From Favolaschia claudopus (taxonomy: Eukaryota; Basidiomycota; Agaricomycetes; Agaricales; Mycenaceae): a stretch of 64,000 nt of DNA. Made by a program: the position numbers and the translations under genes. The stretch covers positions 186,001 through 250,000 of the forward strand of contig JAWWNJ010000149.1 of assembly GCA_037176885.1 (NCBI GenBank). Direction: 5' to 3'. The notes under the pieces are model-generated. The model worked only from the letters and a program-made list of their open reading frames with translations, was not told the DNA's origin and ran no database searches. Positions 11,929-22,189 of the stretch are shown one piece after another (position 1 is the stretch's first letter; every line of letters begins with the position of its first letter).

Positions 11929-12724
11929 ACTGAGGGTAGTGTTGGGAAAGTTCGGTTCGGTTCGCGTTCGGGGCTGTTTTCTCTGAACGCCGAACCTGAA
12001 CCGCACCTCAATTTTAGCCAAACGGTGAACGCCGAACCTGAACGCTAGGTTCAGGTTCAATGTGTTCGGTTCGGCGTTCACCAACGTTCGAACCGAGAAC
12101 CGAACCTTCCTTTGAATTTTTTTTTTCCAGGTTGTACGCGACGATCCAGATCATAGAAAACTGGTTCTAGACTCGCTCCAATTCACGGAGTGTTCTGTGG
12201 AGCGGCCTAAACGACGACAACGCAGATTATTGAGAAGAAAAGGGAGATACCCGAGCAACAGCGGATGATTGGCGGACAGAGCATCACAACTTCAGGGATT
12301 TTCAGGGACAAGTTAGTGTAGACATTAGGTAGAACCAAGATCTCGTAGTATCAGGACATCTCACAGCATAGAAGCACAGGAGAAGTAACACGACTTGGAT
12401 GTAACACACACAAGTTTCTCTGAAGGAAGAGGCGAAGAGGGACGAGACAGGAGAACTAGAACTTGTAGAGATGGAACCAGAAGCAGATTGAATTCAGATA
12501 GCGTAGAGAATGGAGGGTAAAATGACTTAGGAACTGGCCGTGAAGTGCACCGCTGGAGATGGTGGAAAGCAAAAAGGAGTGCGTACATAATGCCGCGCCA
12601 ATGCCGGAGGCATTTGAATGATGACTTGATGCCTGGCAACCGGACTTGCAACCGGCACCGGAAAGTGTGACGTGACAGTCACACACACTCCCACGACTGA
12701 CCAGAGCTTTTCTGGGGGGAACGG

Positions 12725-14535
12725 TGATAGGGCCGCTCAGCGGCTAGGCATGAAATGCCCGGAATTTATCGATTTTCGAGACCTATCAGCGGGAGAAGTG
12801 AGGCTAGGATACTAGAAGATATGTCCGTCCTCGCGGGCAGTATCTTATTGCTGTGGATAGCCGACAAGCTGGTGGGACACCAACGGGTAGCAGCGGCTTA
12901 GCGACGTTTCCCTAAACATGGGTGCGAGACTCTGCCGCTGACTATTTCTAAACTGCCGGGCCAAGAGACTTAGTGGGAAACTACTATCTCAAGGTGCTGG
13001 AGGCGACCAAGAGGAACTACCAACCTCCCTGAGGTTAGGCGCTCACCCGCCGACCAACATGAAGAAGATCTAGCGGGGGACCATACTGAGTTCAACTTCG
13101 AACTCAGGACGGCCACCACTCTACCGACGGACGGAATCACCGGCAGGCTTTAACCGAGCACGCCGGCTGATTACGGACAGCCGGGACTTAACCGACTGCC
13201 AGCGGGAGCACCTCGGAGCCAGCGGCTATCCAGCCAACGGCTCTGTCAGAATGATGAGAAGGACATGGCGAGTTGCCGGGGGCATTTCCCGCTGATCGCG
13301 GACAACCCGAACGGCGAGTGGCGAGCCGCTAACGCGACTCGGCTCTCCCTATTTTCCCTGGAACCTAGACTGTTCTGAAGATGGAAGACGAGACGAACTT
13401 GACCGCTGTCGAGCCGTTGACTAACTACTCAGCGGGAAGCCTTTTCGACTTCAACTCGACCAGCGGCAAGACCATATTTGAAGGAAGAATTTCGTGTCCC
13501 CTCCCGGGGACATGGCAACCAGCACGCCATTGCACTGCAATAAGGCGCAATACCCACCCGCCCGCATGGACTTTCTCCGGGAGGCAGTCTTTTAACTCAC
13601 GACTCGCAATCCTGAATATACCATTGGTTCCCAGCGGGCGCGGCATCAAACTTGGACACTCTCTCATCATGATTTTATTTGGTTGTTTCTGCTCCCGCTG
13701 CATGTATTTAATCTCCCGGTGTACTTTTTGTTACTCAGTCAATTACCTACCCGTAGACAAGGGCAGTTTGTAGCGGACTCTAGAATTTGAATTGAACTTT
13801 GAAAGAGACTAGACTTGATATCTGAGAGAGATTCGAGTGATACGGAAAGACTTGTGGCATACCGAGCCGCCAGAACTTTGAGAGCCCCGCCAGCCTTTGA
13901 GCCCGAGCCCTCCTGAAATACGAAGCCCCGTTTCTTGCTGTTCCGCGGTATAACCAAGACCCCCGTTCGAGCTTGATTCCGCGCCGTCGACGCCCCGTGT
14001 GCCAGCCGTTCCGCGGTATAACCAAGACCCCCGTTCGAGCTCGCCGCCGCGTAGTGGTGTAACTGCCCGGGTCACTGTTAGTGTCCGCGCCATCGACATA
14101 AGAGCCCCGCTTCTCGCCAGAGCCGCGCCGGTCGTATAAGAACCCCGTCCCGCTGAGCCGCGCCTTCTGCCCGCCGGTTGTCATCCAGAAAGCTTCTTGC
14201 CGGTTGACGATCCACTACCGGGCGACGCTTTTCTATTGGCACGGAGACCCTCCCCGCTAGACTCAGAATTTCTCATTTCGAAGTCTCAGAAAGAGTGACT
14301 CTTCGCTTCTCCCGCTGCGAATCGTTTTGCCCGCTACGTTCTCGCTAGACAATCTAGTAGTTCGTCCCGCTCAAACGTAGCGACCTTGATTGATTGAAGC
14401 TTGCACAAGTATTCTGAGGGACGATACGTGCTCCCGCCACCCCGAACACACACACACACACACGTCGTATTGGATTAGATTTTGTGATTTTATATTTCGG
14501 TATATTTCACGCCTACACCTACACGCACCGTTTCA
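12725..14535 (+). repeat. 5' LTR of giant Ty3 element (1811 bp)
   Basis: Starts TGATAGGGCC and ends GTTTCA. It has exactly the length of the 3' LTR, and every stretch I compared, including five conceptual translations, is the same. It carries 13 copies of CCCGCT/AGCGGG by hand count, a TATA-containing tandem repeat at 13910-14160 and a (CA)n run near 14448. An open frame of 130 codons starts at ATG 13381 and is duplicated at 31918. It has no recognised domain and may be chance. Confidence 0.97.
13910..14160 (+). repeat. TATA-like tandem repeat array inside LTR
   Basis: A 34-bp unit (gttccgcggtataaccaaga...) occurs at 13940-13973 and again at 14008-14041, a period of 68 bp. Degenerate relatives with the core TAWAA-N-CCCCG follow (cgtataagaaccccg, cgacataagagccccg) and precede (gaaatacgaagccccg). 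Repeated TATA-like boxes suggest the LTR core promoter region. The same array is in the 3' LTR. Confidence 0.6.
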
Positions 14536-14537
14536 TC

Positions 14538-14555
14538 TGGAGCCCACCGCGAGGG
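14538..14555 (+). other. Probable primer-binding site
   Basis: Two bases after the 5' LTR the sequence reads TGGAGCCCACCGCGAGGG. It starts with TGG, the complement of a tRNA CCA end, at the expected place for a retroelement PBS. The implied primer tRNA would have acceptor strand GCCCACC. It resembles but does not match the 3' end of the tRNA-Arg(ACG) at 59157-59248, so the primer tRNA is not assigned. Confidence 0.6.
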
Positions 14556-15076
14556 GTGACAGATTATTTTTGTCAAGTCGAAAGAAAATCACTTGTGGAC
14601 GCTGCTCTAAACTAGCACGAACCATCCGCCGGTTGACTCGAGAATAGAATATACACCCGCCCGTTGAGCCGATAGCTCCAGGCCCGCTATAGAAGATTTT
14701 GCCATTTAGTTTCGGAAGAGACGTGGCTTCAGAAGGACGATCCGCTAGAGCACCACCACCAAAACCTCGGTCAACCAACACTAGCCTACGTGCCGCTGCC
14801 GCTGCTCTCGATCTCGAGACTGACGATCCTTCCCGCCCGCCTGTTGCTCTTGCCCGGGAACTCTATTCTCTGCGCGGACGAACCCAAGCTCACGCTTATC
14901 GTACCCGCCAAACCCAGTCGTTGAGCCCCTCTGCTCCGCTGGAACAACAAACCTCAACTCAACCGCCCGGCACAAGACCTGTTACGCCCGACGGTGCAGC
15001 TACCCAGTCGTCAACGACTCTTTCGTCTGTCTCTTCACCACTACTCAACACTTCACCAACCCCTTCAAATAATCCG

Positions 15077-16312
15077 ATGGCTGACGACGGCAACAACAAC
15101 CCTGTCGTTCGAGGAAAGAAGCGCGCGCCGGAACCATGGGACAGGAACACCCCGCTCTTCAAAGAGGAAGAGCCGGAGGAGCTTGTTCGTTTCCTGGACC
15201 ATGTGGAGCGTATGATGGAATTAGATGAGACGCCGGATGATAAGAAGAACGAGTTTGTCTGCCGCTATACTGCTCAGGCAACCGCCGAGGAGTGGCGGCA
15301 ATTCGCCTCGTATTCTAAGAAGTTCGACGACTTTAAGAAAGAAATCCTGGAAAATTACCCGTCCGTAGTCGACCAAAAGAAGGGCTCTGTGCAGAAATTG
15401 CACCGGCAGCTTCGTAAGTTCACGGAAGAGGGGATCGACCGGGACGATGAAGACGAACTCATGCGCCTAATGCGCGTCATGAACGTCGAGGCGAACAAGC
15501 TTCTCGATTCGAAATTAATTTCGCACCGGGAGGCTCTCCCGATGTTCTTCTCCAAGTTGAGTCCTGAGTTCAAGGAACGGATTCTGGAGAACCTCGAGCG
15601 GAAACCTCCCGCTGCCGGGGATGATGCTGACGAGCCAGAGGTCCGCACATGGACGCTGGCCGAGGTCATGACTGAAGCCAAAAGGATCGCAAAACGCTCG
15701 ACCGCTAACTCTGAGTTCTTTGGCGCCTCTGACCGGGGTTACTCGAGCAAGTCCAAGACCTCCAGCGGGTCTGGAAAGGCGTCGAGCGGGCGATCCATAC
15801 TACCTCACCCAAACGTGACGGTAAAGAAAGAAGAGGAGGACCCTAACAAGTCCCTTCTTGAGACGATTAAGGTGTCGGTCGTCACTATGATGGAGCGGCT
15901 GGATAACCAGACCTCCCAATTAAAAGAGATCGATGCCGCGACCAAGAAGAGGATGGCCGAGTTGGAGTCCTTCTATAAGTCCCTACCGGGCAGAGTCCCA
16001 GGCGCCGCTGACTCCCAGTCTTTCCCGCGAATGCCAACCGTGCAATTCAAAGGGAACCTGGCGGATCAGGGGTGTCTTTATTGCGACAAGTTCGGGCACT
16101 TTAGAGATAAGTGTCTCATTCGGCAAGCCCACATAGGGAGTGGAAAGATGAAGGTCGTAGGGTTCAGAGACTGTTTCCCCGATGGGATACCAATCCCGAA
16201 AGACGGGCACAAGTCCAAGAAGCAGCAGGGTAGAGGAGTACCGCCCGGCCGCCCAACCCACGGCCGCTGCGCAAAACTACCAGTCTGTCTTCGCTCAGCT
16301 CTCCGTTCTTGA
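15077..16312 (+). CDS. gag: Gag polyprotein, first reading frame
   Basis: The frame is open from before 14699, but the first ATG is at 15077 (MADDGNNNPVVRGKKRAPEP). An acidic capsid-like region follows (EELVRFLDHVERMMELDE, about residues 35-55), then a Ser-rich linker and a coiled-coil-like stretch. A single CCHC zinc knuckle, C-x2-C-x4-H-x4-C (CLYCDKFGHFRDKC), lies near residues 334-347 and would bind packaged RNA. After PIPKDGHKSKKQQ the frame ends quickly at 16312, while the +1 frame continues with plausible Gag sequence (next entry). One extra G in the GGG at about 16231-16233 would explain the break; programmed +1 shifting is the alternative. Confidence 0.8.
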   Translation: MADDGNNNPVVRGKKRAPEPWDRNTPLFKEEEPEELVRFLDHVERMMELDETPDDKKNEFVCRYTAQATAEEWRQFASYSKKFDDFKKEILENYPSVVDQKKGSVQKLHRQLRKFTEEGIDRDDEDELMRLMRVMNVEANKLLDSKLISHREALPMFFSKLSPEFKERILENLERKPPAAGDDADEPEVRTWTLAEVMTEAKRIAKRSTANSEFFGASDRGYSSKSKTSSGSGKASSGRSILPHPNVTVKKEEEDPNKSLLETIKVSVVTMMERLDNQTSQLKEIDAATKKRMAELESFYKSLPGRVPGAADSQSFPRMPTVQFKGNLADQGCLYCDKFGHFRDKCLIRQAHIGSGKMKVVGFRDCFPDGIPIPKDGHKSKKQQGRGVPPGRPTHGRCAKLPVCLRSALRS

Positions 16313-16631
16313 CATGGACGAGCAGGAGCTGGAAGCCGCGCAAGCCGCGTTCAGCCAGAACGAGGAATTCTACTATGACCCGAGAGAAGAAGAATTGGTT
16401 TCCTTGCGAGCTGAGCAAGTAAACCTCCAGCGGCAAGTGACGCAACTCCAGTCGCATGGTTCAGGGGGTGTTCAACCACCCCTTGTGGCTCATCAAAGCC
16501 AATCTCCCCCGCCGCAATTCGACGCCAACGCTGTTGCGATTCTGCTGGCGGCTGTCTCAGCGAACTCTCGCTCTTCCAACGGGGCTGGTCCTTCCCGAAC
16601 GGGGAACAGCGTCGAAGGTGAGCATTTTTAG
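16236..16631 (+). CDS. gag: Gag C-terminal region in +1 frame
   Basis: Continues Gag in the +1 frame with VEEYRPAAQPTAAAQNYQS, a helical Glu/Gln-rich stretch (DMDEQELEAAQAAFSQNEEF) and a Pro/Ser-rich end. It stops at TAG 16629-16631, read in the context CAT TTT TAG. Moving one base back at the T run gives the pol frame. The gag-pol transition is thus at 16623-16631, by a -1 shift on TTTTT or by loss of one T in this copy. Confidence 0.65.
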   Translation, partial: EYRPAAQPTAAAQNYQSVFAQLSVLDMDEQELEAAQAAFSQNEEFYYDPREEELVSLRAEQVNLQRQVTQLQSHGSGGVQPPLVAHQSQSPPPQFDANAVAILLAAVSANSRSSNGAGPSRTGNSVEGEHF

Positions 16632-16717
16632 AGAGTTCGAGGAAGGGGGCCAAGGGGAAACCCACTGCGGATAAGCCCCCGGAGAACCGACAAGCACGCC
16701 CGCCCGCAGGAAAGAAA

Positions 16718-19700
16718 ATGGAAGTTGTGATGCCGAAGTTGCCCTATAAACCGAGGACGATACGAAAGCCCGCTGTCGAAGCACAGCCGGCGATCGTGGA
16801 AACCAAGGAAAAGGAGCGGGAGGAGACAGAAGAACAAAATGGCACTCAGCCGCCGGAACTTCCGTATAGGAACGTTCCCCCGGTCAAGCCAGCTAAAAGG
16901 CCCAACGAACCCAGAGTTCGGCCGGCGGGAAATGCGCCGCCAGCGGCCAACGAAAAGAACTACGAGTTGAAGGCGCCCGTAGAGGACCAGGAAGATGAGG
17001 AGGTCGAATCCTTGATAAAGGAGATCTTTGGAAGCCTGGAAATAGCGCTCCCGCTGGGGAGGTTGTTCGCCCTCAGCCCGAAGTTGCTGCGTCAGGCTAA
17101 GGCGTTGCTCTCGAAGAAGAGAGTCTCGCCCGCTGTTCGAGTCACCCTCGAGCAATTGATTAGCCACGCAGAGAAAGAAGCCGACGAAGATGATGAGTCC
17201 TCCAGCGTAGCCTTGGAGGACCTCCCTTACGAAGCATTAGTTCAGGTCTCAACTGTGGCCGATGGACTCATGCCAGCGGGAGCTCTCATCACTGTCGACC
17301 CGGCAGTGCAATATTGGCAGTCGGTAGCCGATGGTGAGCCGGTGAGAGAAATCTTCGTCGCGATCTCCGAAGCTTCTGCTGGAGAATCAGCGGCCCTGAG
17401 AGTGGTCTTCCCGCTCATTCATGGAGCCGCCGAAGTCGAATGCATTCTGGATGGTGGATCACAGATCGTGTCCATGGCCCTGTCGGTAGCCACCGAGCTG
17501 GGAGTCAGCTGGGACCCCGATAACTGTATCCACATGATGAGCGCCAACGGGCAAACCGAAAAGTCAGTCGGGTTAGCGAGGAACGTCCCCTTCAGGTTCG
17601 GCGATATGACAGTGTACCTACAAGTGCATGTTATACGGAACCCGGCATACAAAGTGCTGCTGGGGCGGCCCTTCGAAATTCTGACCGCCAGCGGTATCAA
17701 AAATACTTCTGACGGGAACCAGTTCCTGACTCTGACCGACCCCTCCACTTCGAAGCGGGTGGTCGTCCCTACCTTCCCCAGGGGTCAGCGGCGGCAGGTG
17801 CGGCGCGTACAAAACGATGCGCCACCGGCTGCGCAGACGAGCGGCGAAGGAGGAACAAAATTTTCAGAATTCGAGGAGTTGATTAACCATCAAGGAGAGT
17901 TAGCGGTTCAGATAGAACTGGACGAGAATAATGTTCCTAGAATTTGCGCTTTGATGAAATCTGGAGAAGAGGGGTTTTCGATGGCCGAGACGAAAATGGC
18001 CTACCTAGCGGCTGCCATGCCAGAAGTTGATGACAAACCCGCTGCTCAGCTATTTCAGGAATATAATGAGCAGCTGACAGAAGGAAAGAACGTCGGCGAA
18101 TCCTATGTAGCCATCGTAGCTAATATAACGGATAAAGTCAGAGAGAAACTGAAGGACCCAGCCGCTGTGTTCATGACAGCCGGTGCCGATGTTGAGTCGC
18201 TCAAACAGGAGCGGTCTCGGCATTCAGCGGGGGAGCGCTGTCAGTGCTGTGACTACGCCGACTGGGTGGTGCCCGGGTTCGAACACAACGAAACGAAAGT
18301 GGTGTTGATGGAGGAAATCGTTCCCGAGGATCACCCGCCTGAAGTCGAGGTGAAGGAGGTGTTCTCGAAGAAATATAAGCCGGTAGCGCTGAAAGTAAAG
18401 CCGGTCCTCGAGCCGCTCCCTCCCGAGTTCAGGATAGAAAGAAATATCATTGGGGATCCGCTGCAGAATCTCGTCCCGCTAGACCCTCACCCGCCAGAGT
18501 TCGTTCCCGTAGGGAGGTACACAGCGGAAAGGAAAGCGGTAGTGGACGAACTGCATAATGATGGGTTCCTGAATGATGAAGAGATGAAGCTGGTTCATCA
18601 CATGTTATCTATACACGAAAATACAGTAGCATGGGATGACAGTGAACGAGGAACTTTCAGGACGGATTTCTTCCCGCCAGTCAAGTTCCCGGTGAAAGCA
18701 GACCATAAGGTCTGGGTGGAAAGAAATATTCCCATCCCGCCGGGACAACTGGAAGAAGTCTGCAAGGTGCTTAGGGCGAGTATCGACGCCAATATCTACG
18801 AACCATCCAACGGCTCGTACCGCACGAAGTACTTTGGAGTTCTGAAGAGTGATAAGAAGTCAATTCGGTTAGTGCATTCGTTGGAGCCGCTGAACGCGGT
18901 AACCATTGCGCACTCTGGGGTGCCTCCCGGCGCCGCGGATCTAGCCGAACATTTCGCAGGAAGGGCTTGTGGGTCCACGTTTGATCTTTATTCTGGGTAC
19001 AACCACCGGCTGATTGACCCGGAATCTCGAGATTACACGACCTTCCAAACTCCGTTTGGGGCGCTTCGATTGGTAAGATTGCCGCAGGGTTGGACCAACT
19101 CTGTGCCGATCTTCCACGAAGACGTAACCTACATCCTGCGAGACGAAATTCCTGCGGTTACCCGGCCGTATATAGATGACGTGCCTGTCGCCGGCGGCTT
19201 CACTCGATACGAAAAGCCTGACGGGACGTACGAGACCATCCCTGAGAACCCGCTGATAAGGGTCTTTGTGTGGTTACACTTGGTAGACTGCAACCGGGTA
19301 CTTACCCGGCTAGCCTATTCTGGGGCGACTGTAAGCGGGAAGAAGTTGCAGATTTGCCGGGGAACCTTTAAGGTGGTCGGCCATGTCTGCTCATACGAGG
19401 GCATGCGCCCGGATGAAGATAGAATCGGCGTCATTGAGCGTTGGGGCCCGCTGAAGGATTTCCACGATGTGAAAGCCTTTCTGGGAACTGTGGGCGTTAT
19501 GAGGATGTTCATCCAAGACTACACGGTCAAAGCTGAACCAATTCAGAAGCTCACCCGGAAAGAAGTCATATTCGAGTGGGGCCCGCCCCAAGACGCCTGC
19601 ATGAAAGTTTTGAAGAAGGCTTTGCGAGAATGTCCCGCGCTTAGACCTATAAGATATGAATGGGACACCGAAGTGGTGCTGGCGGTTGATACGTCGTACC

Positions 19701-21967
19701 TTGGAGTTGGAGTGCATGTGTACCAGCGGGATCCTTTGGACCTAAATAAGCGGTACTATGCCCGCTTCAGCTCCATACCTTTGAACGAACGGGAGTCGAG
19801 GTATTCTCAGCCCAAGCGGGAATTGTTTGGCTTGAAGAGGGCGCTAGACCACATGCAATATTGGCTGTTGGGCTGCCGCAAGCTGGTCGTCGAGACCGAC
19901 GCTCAGTACCTCAAAGGCATGTTGGATCACCCGGGAATGGGACCCAACGCTACGATCAACCGCTGGATCGAGGAGATCTTAATGTTTCATTTCACTCTGA
20001 AGCATGTACCGGGCAAGACTTTCGGGCCAGATGGACTCTCCCGCCGGCGTATTCAGCCGGGGGATCCAGAGTATGATCATCCAGAGGACGAGTTCGATAA
20101 TAACGAGCCGCCGGGTCTTCATCCTGAAAGTAGTGCTTGGCCGCCTCTCAAGAATTTCGAGGATTTCAAGCACGATATTGACACCCGAGGTGGATATATG
20201 GTAGCTGAATTGGCAGGAGATGAGGCTCGGTCAGCCGCTGACTTCGAAAATGACGCCGAACAGGCCTGGGCTTATACCCGCCTCAGTAGAGAATATGTTT
20301 TCGAAGTCTTCTCTCAGTCAAAGGGTGACGACAAGCCAGCAGGCGAGCCGCTGATCCCTGACCTCGAATTGAAATACGACCCAACGAAGCGGGAACCGTA
20401 TTCTGAAGACCAACGATCTGTAGCGGCGAAGCTAGCGGATGAGCGGCTGCTCCTCATGAAGGAATGGCGGCGAAACACCCTGGCTCGCCCGGATGGCATG
20501 AACGACAAAGAATACAAAGCTTTCTTGCGATTCGCCACCGGCTTCTTCGAGGATGCAGATGGAAAACTCTATCATAAATCCACAACGGGGAGCGCACATC
20601 AGTTGGTGGTAGACAAAGAACACCGAATGTATATGATGCGGGCGGCTCACGATAGCCTAGCTCATCGCGGCGTCTTTGCTACCAAATCCTTGATAGAAAT
20701 GCGTTTCTGGTGGCCTGAAATGGAGCGGGATGTCACTTGGTACATTAAGACTTGCGAATTGTGTCAATTAAGGCAAAGGACTTTATTGAAGATCCCGCCC
20801 GTTGTCACCCATACCCCTTCGCTCTTCCAGGTGGTACACGTCGACGTGATGGTCGTTGGTACTCCTTCCAACGGCTTCAATAAAATTGTCGACGCCCGCT
20901 GCTCTCTCAGCAGCTACATAGAAGCGCGGCCGATAAAGAACGAGAATGCCAGAACGTTGGCCTTGTTCTTACTTGAAGATGTGATTTGTAGGTGGGGTTG
21001 CCCGGAGGAACTGGTGACAGATAATGCGCCGGCCTTCCTAGCGGCCGTAGCCTACCTTGAGTCTAAATACGGCATAAGAAATATTAGAGTTTCGCCGTAT
21101 AATTCTCAAGCCAACGGGAAAGTCGAAAATGGGCACTTCTCGATGAGGCAATCCTTATGGAAAGCCACTGGCGGGAATCCCAGCAAGTGGTACTGGTTCT
21201 TCCCGCAGATGTTGTGGGCTGACCGGGTCACTATTCGGCGAGGAACGGGTTGTTCACCCTACTTTATGGTAACGGGCGCACATCCAATCCTCCCGCTGGA
21301 TATAGAAGAAGCGACTTGGTTAGTGCATCTGCCCGGCAGGACTCTAACGACCGCTGAGTTAATCGGCTATCGAGCCCAGGCTCTGGCTAAGCACGCCACT
21401 CACGTCGAACAAATGAGGGAGCGGGTCACCGACGAGAAACGAGCGAATTTGCGCCGGTATGAGATAGCACATAAACATACTATCGAAGATTACCATTTCG
21501 AGCCGGGAGACTTGGTGCTCATCAGGAATACGACCGTTGAAAAGTCGCTGAATACGAAGATGGCCGCCAGATACCTGGGACCAGTAATTATCATCCGGCG
21601 TACGAAAGGTGGAAGTTATATCGTAGCGGAGATGGACGGCTCTGTCTTTCAATCAAAGATTGCTCAGTTCAGGGTAGTCCCCTTCGAGCAGCGGCGCTCT
21701 ATCAAGCTACCCGCTGACATTCACGACTTAATCGACCTCTCGGCAGAGACGCTAGAAAAGATGGTCCAGGAAGAAGACGGTTATTCTGGAGATGACTTCC
21801 AATTCGGGAATGTAAGGTTAACCCCCAGCGGGGCGGCTGACGAAGAGCCGGCTCTGCAGGAGGCCTTGCCCGAGGAAGAAGAAGAGGAAGAGGGACCTGA
21901 CACGGATGAGCCGCTGCCTTTCAAACGAAAGACTCGTTCTGCCACGAAAGCCGCTGCGCGGGAATGA
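16718..21967 (+). CDS. pol: Ty3 Pol polyprotein (protease-RT-RNase H-integrase)
   Basis: 1749 codons from ATG 16718; the frame is open back to about 16622 and is probably entered by frameshift from gag. A basic Pro-rich N-terminus leads to a retropepsin-like domain with LDGGSQIVSM near residue 245 (DGG instead of DTG/DSG) and LLGRPF. Reverse transcriptase follows, with a DLYSGYNH motif and YIDD at about residues 818-821. RNase H has VVLAVDTSY near 990. Integrase has an H-H-C-C zinc finger (about 1310-1348) and catalytic D near 1376, D near 1435 (VTDNAP) and E near 1470 (NGKVEN), a D-34-E spacing. A GPY-like module (LGPVIIIRRTKGGSY) follows. There is no chromodomain; the C-terminus is acidic. 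The polyprotein itself has no internal break. Confidence 0.95.
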   Translation: MEVVMPKLPYKPRTIRKPAVEAQPAIVETKEKEREETEEQNGTQPPELPYRNVPPVKPAKRPNEPRVRPAGNAPPAANEKNYELKAPVEDQEDEEVESLIKEIFGSLEIALPLGRLFALSPKLLRQAKALLSKKRVSPAVRVTLEQLISHAEKEADEDDESSSVALEDLPYEALVQVSTVADGLMPAGALITVDPAVQYWQSVADGEPVREIFVAISEASAGESAALRVVFPLIHGAAEVECILDGGSQIVSMALSVATELGVSWDPDNCIHMMSANGQTEKSVGLARNVPFRFGDMTVYLQVHVIRNPAYKVLLGRPFEILTASGIKNTSDGNQFLTLTDPSTSKRVVVPTFPRGQRRQVRRVQNDAPPAAQTSGEGGTKFSEFEELINHQGELAVQIELDENNVPRICALMKSGEEGFSMAETKMAYLAAAMPEVDDKPAAQLFQEYNEQLTEGKNVGESYVAIVANITDKVREKLKDPAAVFMTAGADVESLKQERSRHSAGERCQCCDYADWVVPGFEHNETKVVLMEEIVPEDHPPEVEVKEVFSKKYKPVALKVKPVLEPLPPEFRIERNIIGDPLQNLVPLDPHPPEFVPVGRYTAERKAVVDELHNDGFLNDEEMKLVHHMLSIHENTVAWDDSERGTFRTDFFPPVKFPVKADHKVWVERNIPIPPGQLEEVCKVLRASIDANIYEPSNGSYRTKYFGVLKSDKKSIRLVHSLEPLNAVTIAHSGVPPGAADLAEHFAGRACGSTFDLYSGYNHRLIDPESRDYTTFQTPFGALRLVRLPQGWTNSVPIFHEDVTYILRDEIPAVTRPYIDDVPVAGGFTRYEKPDGTYETIPENPLIRVFVWLHLVDCNRVLTRLAYSGATVSGKKLQICRGTFKVVGHVCSYEGMRPDEDRIGVIERWGPLKDFHDVKAFLGTVGVMRMFIQDYTVKAEPIQKLTRKEVIFEWGPPQDACMKVLKKALRECPALRPIRYEWDTEVVLAVDTSYLGVGVHVYQRDPLDLNKRYYARFSSIPLNERESRYSQPKRELFGLKRALDHMQYWLLGCRKLVVETDAQYLKGMLDHPGMGPNATINRWIEEILMFHFTLKHVPGKTFGPDGLSRRRIQPGDPEYDHPEDEFDNNEPPGLHPESSAWPPLKNFEDFKHDIDTRGGYMVAELAGDEARSAADFENDAEQAWAYTRLSREYVFEVFSQSKGDDKPAGEPLIPDLELKYDPTKREPYSEDQRSVAAKLADERLLLMKEWRRNTLARPDGMNDKEYKAFLRFATGFFEDADGKLYHKSTTGSAHQLVVDKEHRMYMMRAAHDSLAHRGVFATKSLIEMRFWWPEMERDVTWYIKTCELCQLRQRTLLKIPPVVTHTPSLFQVVHVDVMVVGTPSNGFNKIVDARCSLSSYIEARPIKNENARTLALFLLEDVICRWGCPEELVTDNAPAFLAAVAYLESKYGIRNIRVSPYNSQANGKVENGHFSMRQSLWKATGGNPSKWYWFFPQMLWADRVTIRRGTGCSPYFMVTGAHPILPLDIEEATWLVHLPGRTLTTAELIGYRAQALAKHATHVEQMRERVTDEKRANLRRYEIAHKHTIEDYHFEPGDLVLIRNTTVEKSLNTKMAARYLGPVIIIRRTKGGSYIVAEMDGSVFQSKIAQFRVVPFEQRRSIKLPADIHDLIDLSAETLEKMVQEEDGYSGDDFQFGNVRLTPSGAADEEPALQEALPEEEEEEEGPDTDEPLPFKRKTRSATKAAARE

Positions 21968-22189
21968 ATTACTGCTACGATATCTACGTTACAGTCTGAA
22001 ACGAGATTCGAAGTCTTGAAGTAATTGGATTTCCTTCATCTCCCGCCAGTGCGCTGCGAACAGGTTGCGCACCCGGGGAGTGTGTGGCGGCCAGCAGAAG
22101 GATGAGCCGTGAGGTGTCCGAAACGATTGAGCCAGTACCGAGGATTCTGAAGAAAGGGGGACCCGCTGGGGGAGCTCTTTAGGAACGAG

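Noticed and set aside
13381..13773. 130-codon ATG open frame inside the LTR, duplicated at 31918
   Set aside because: Identity of the two copies follows from LTR identity. No domain, unusual composition, and it overlaps regulatory repeats. Kept only as a note under the LTR.
13780..14184. Minus-strand Arg/Gly-rich frame with internal repeats in the LTR
   Set aside because: The protein repeat mirrors the TATA-like DNA repeat; better explained as non-coding repeat DNA.
14446..14466. (CA)n run read as a possible regulatory element
   Set aside because: Short simple repeat inside the LTR; no evidence of function.
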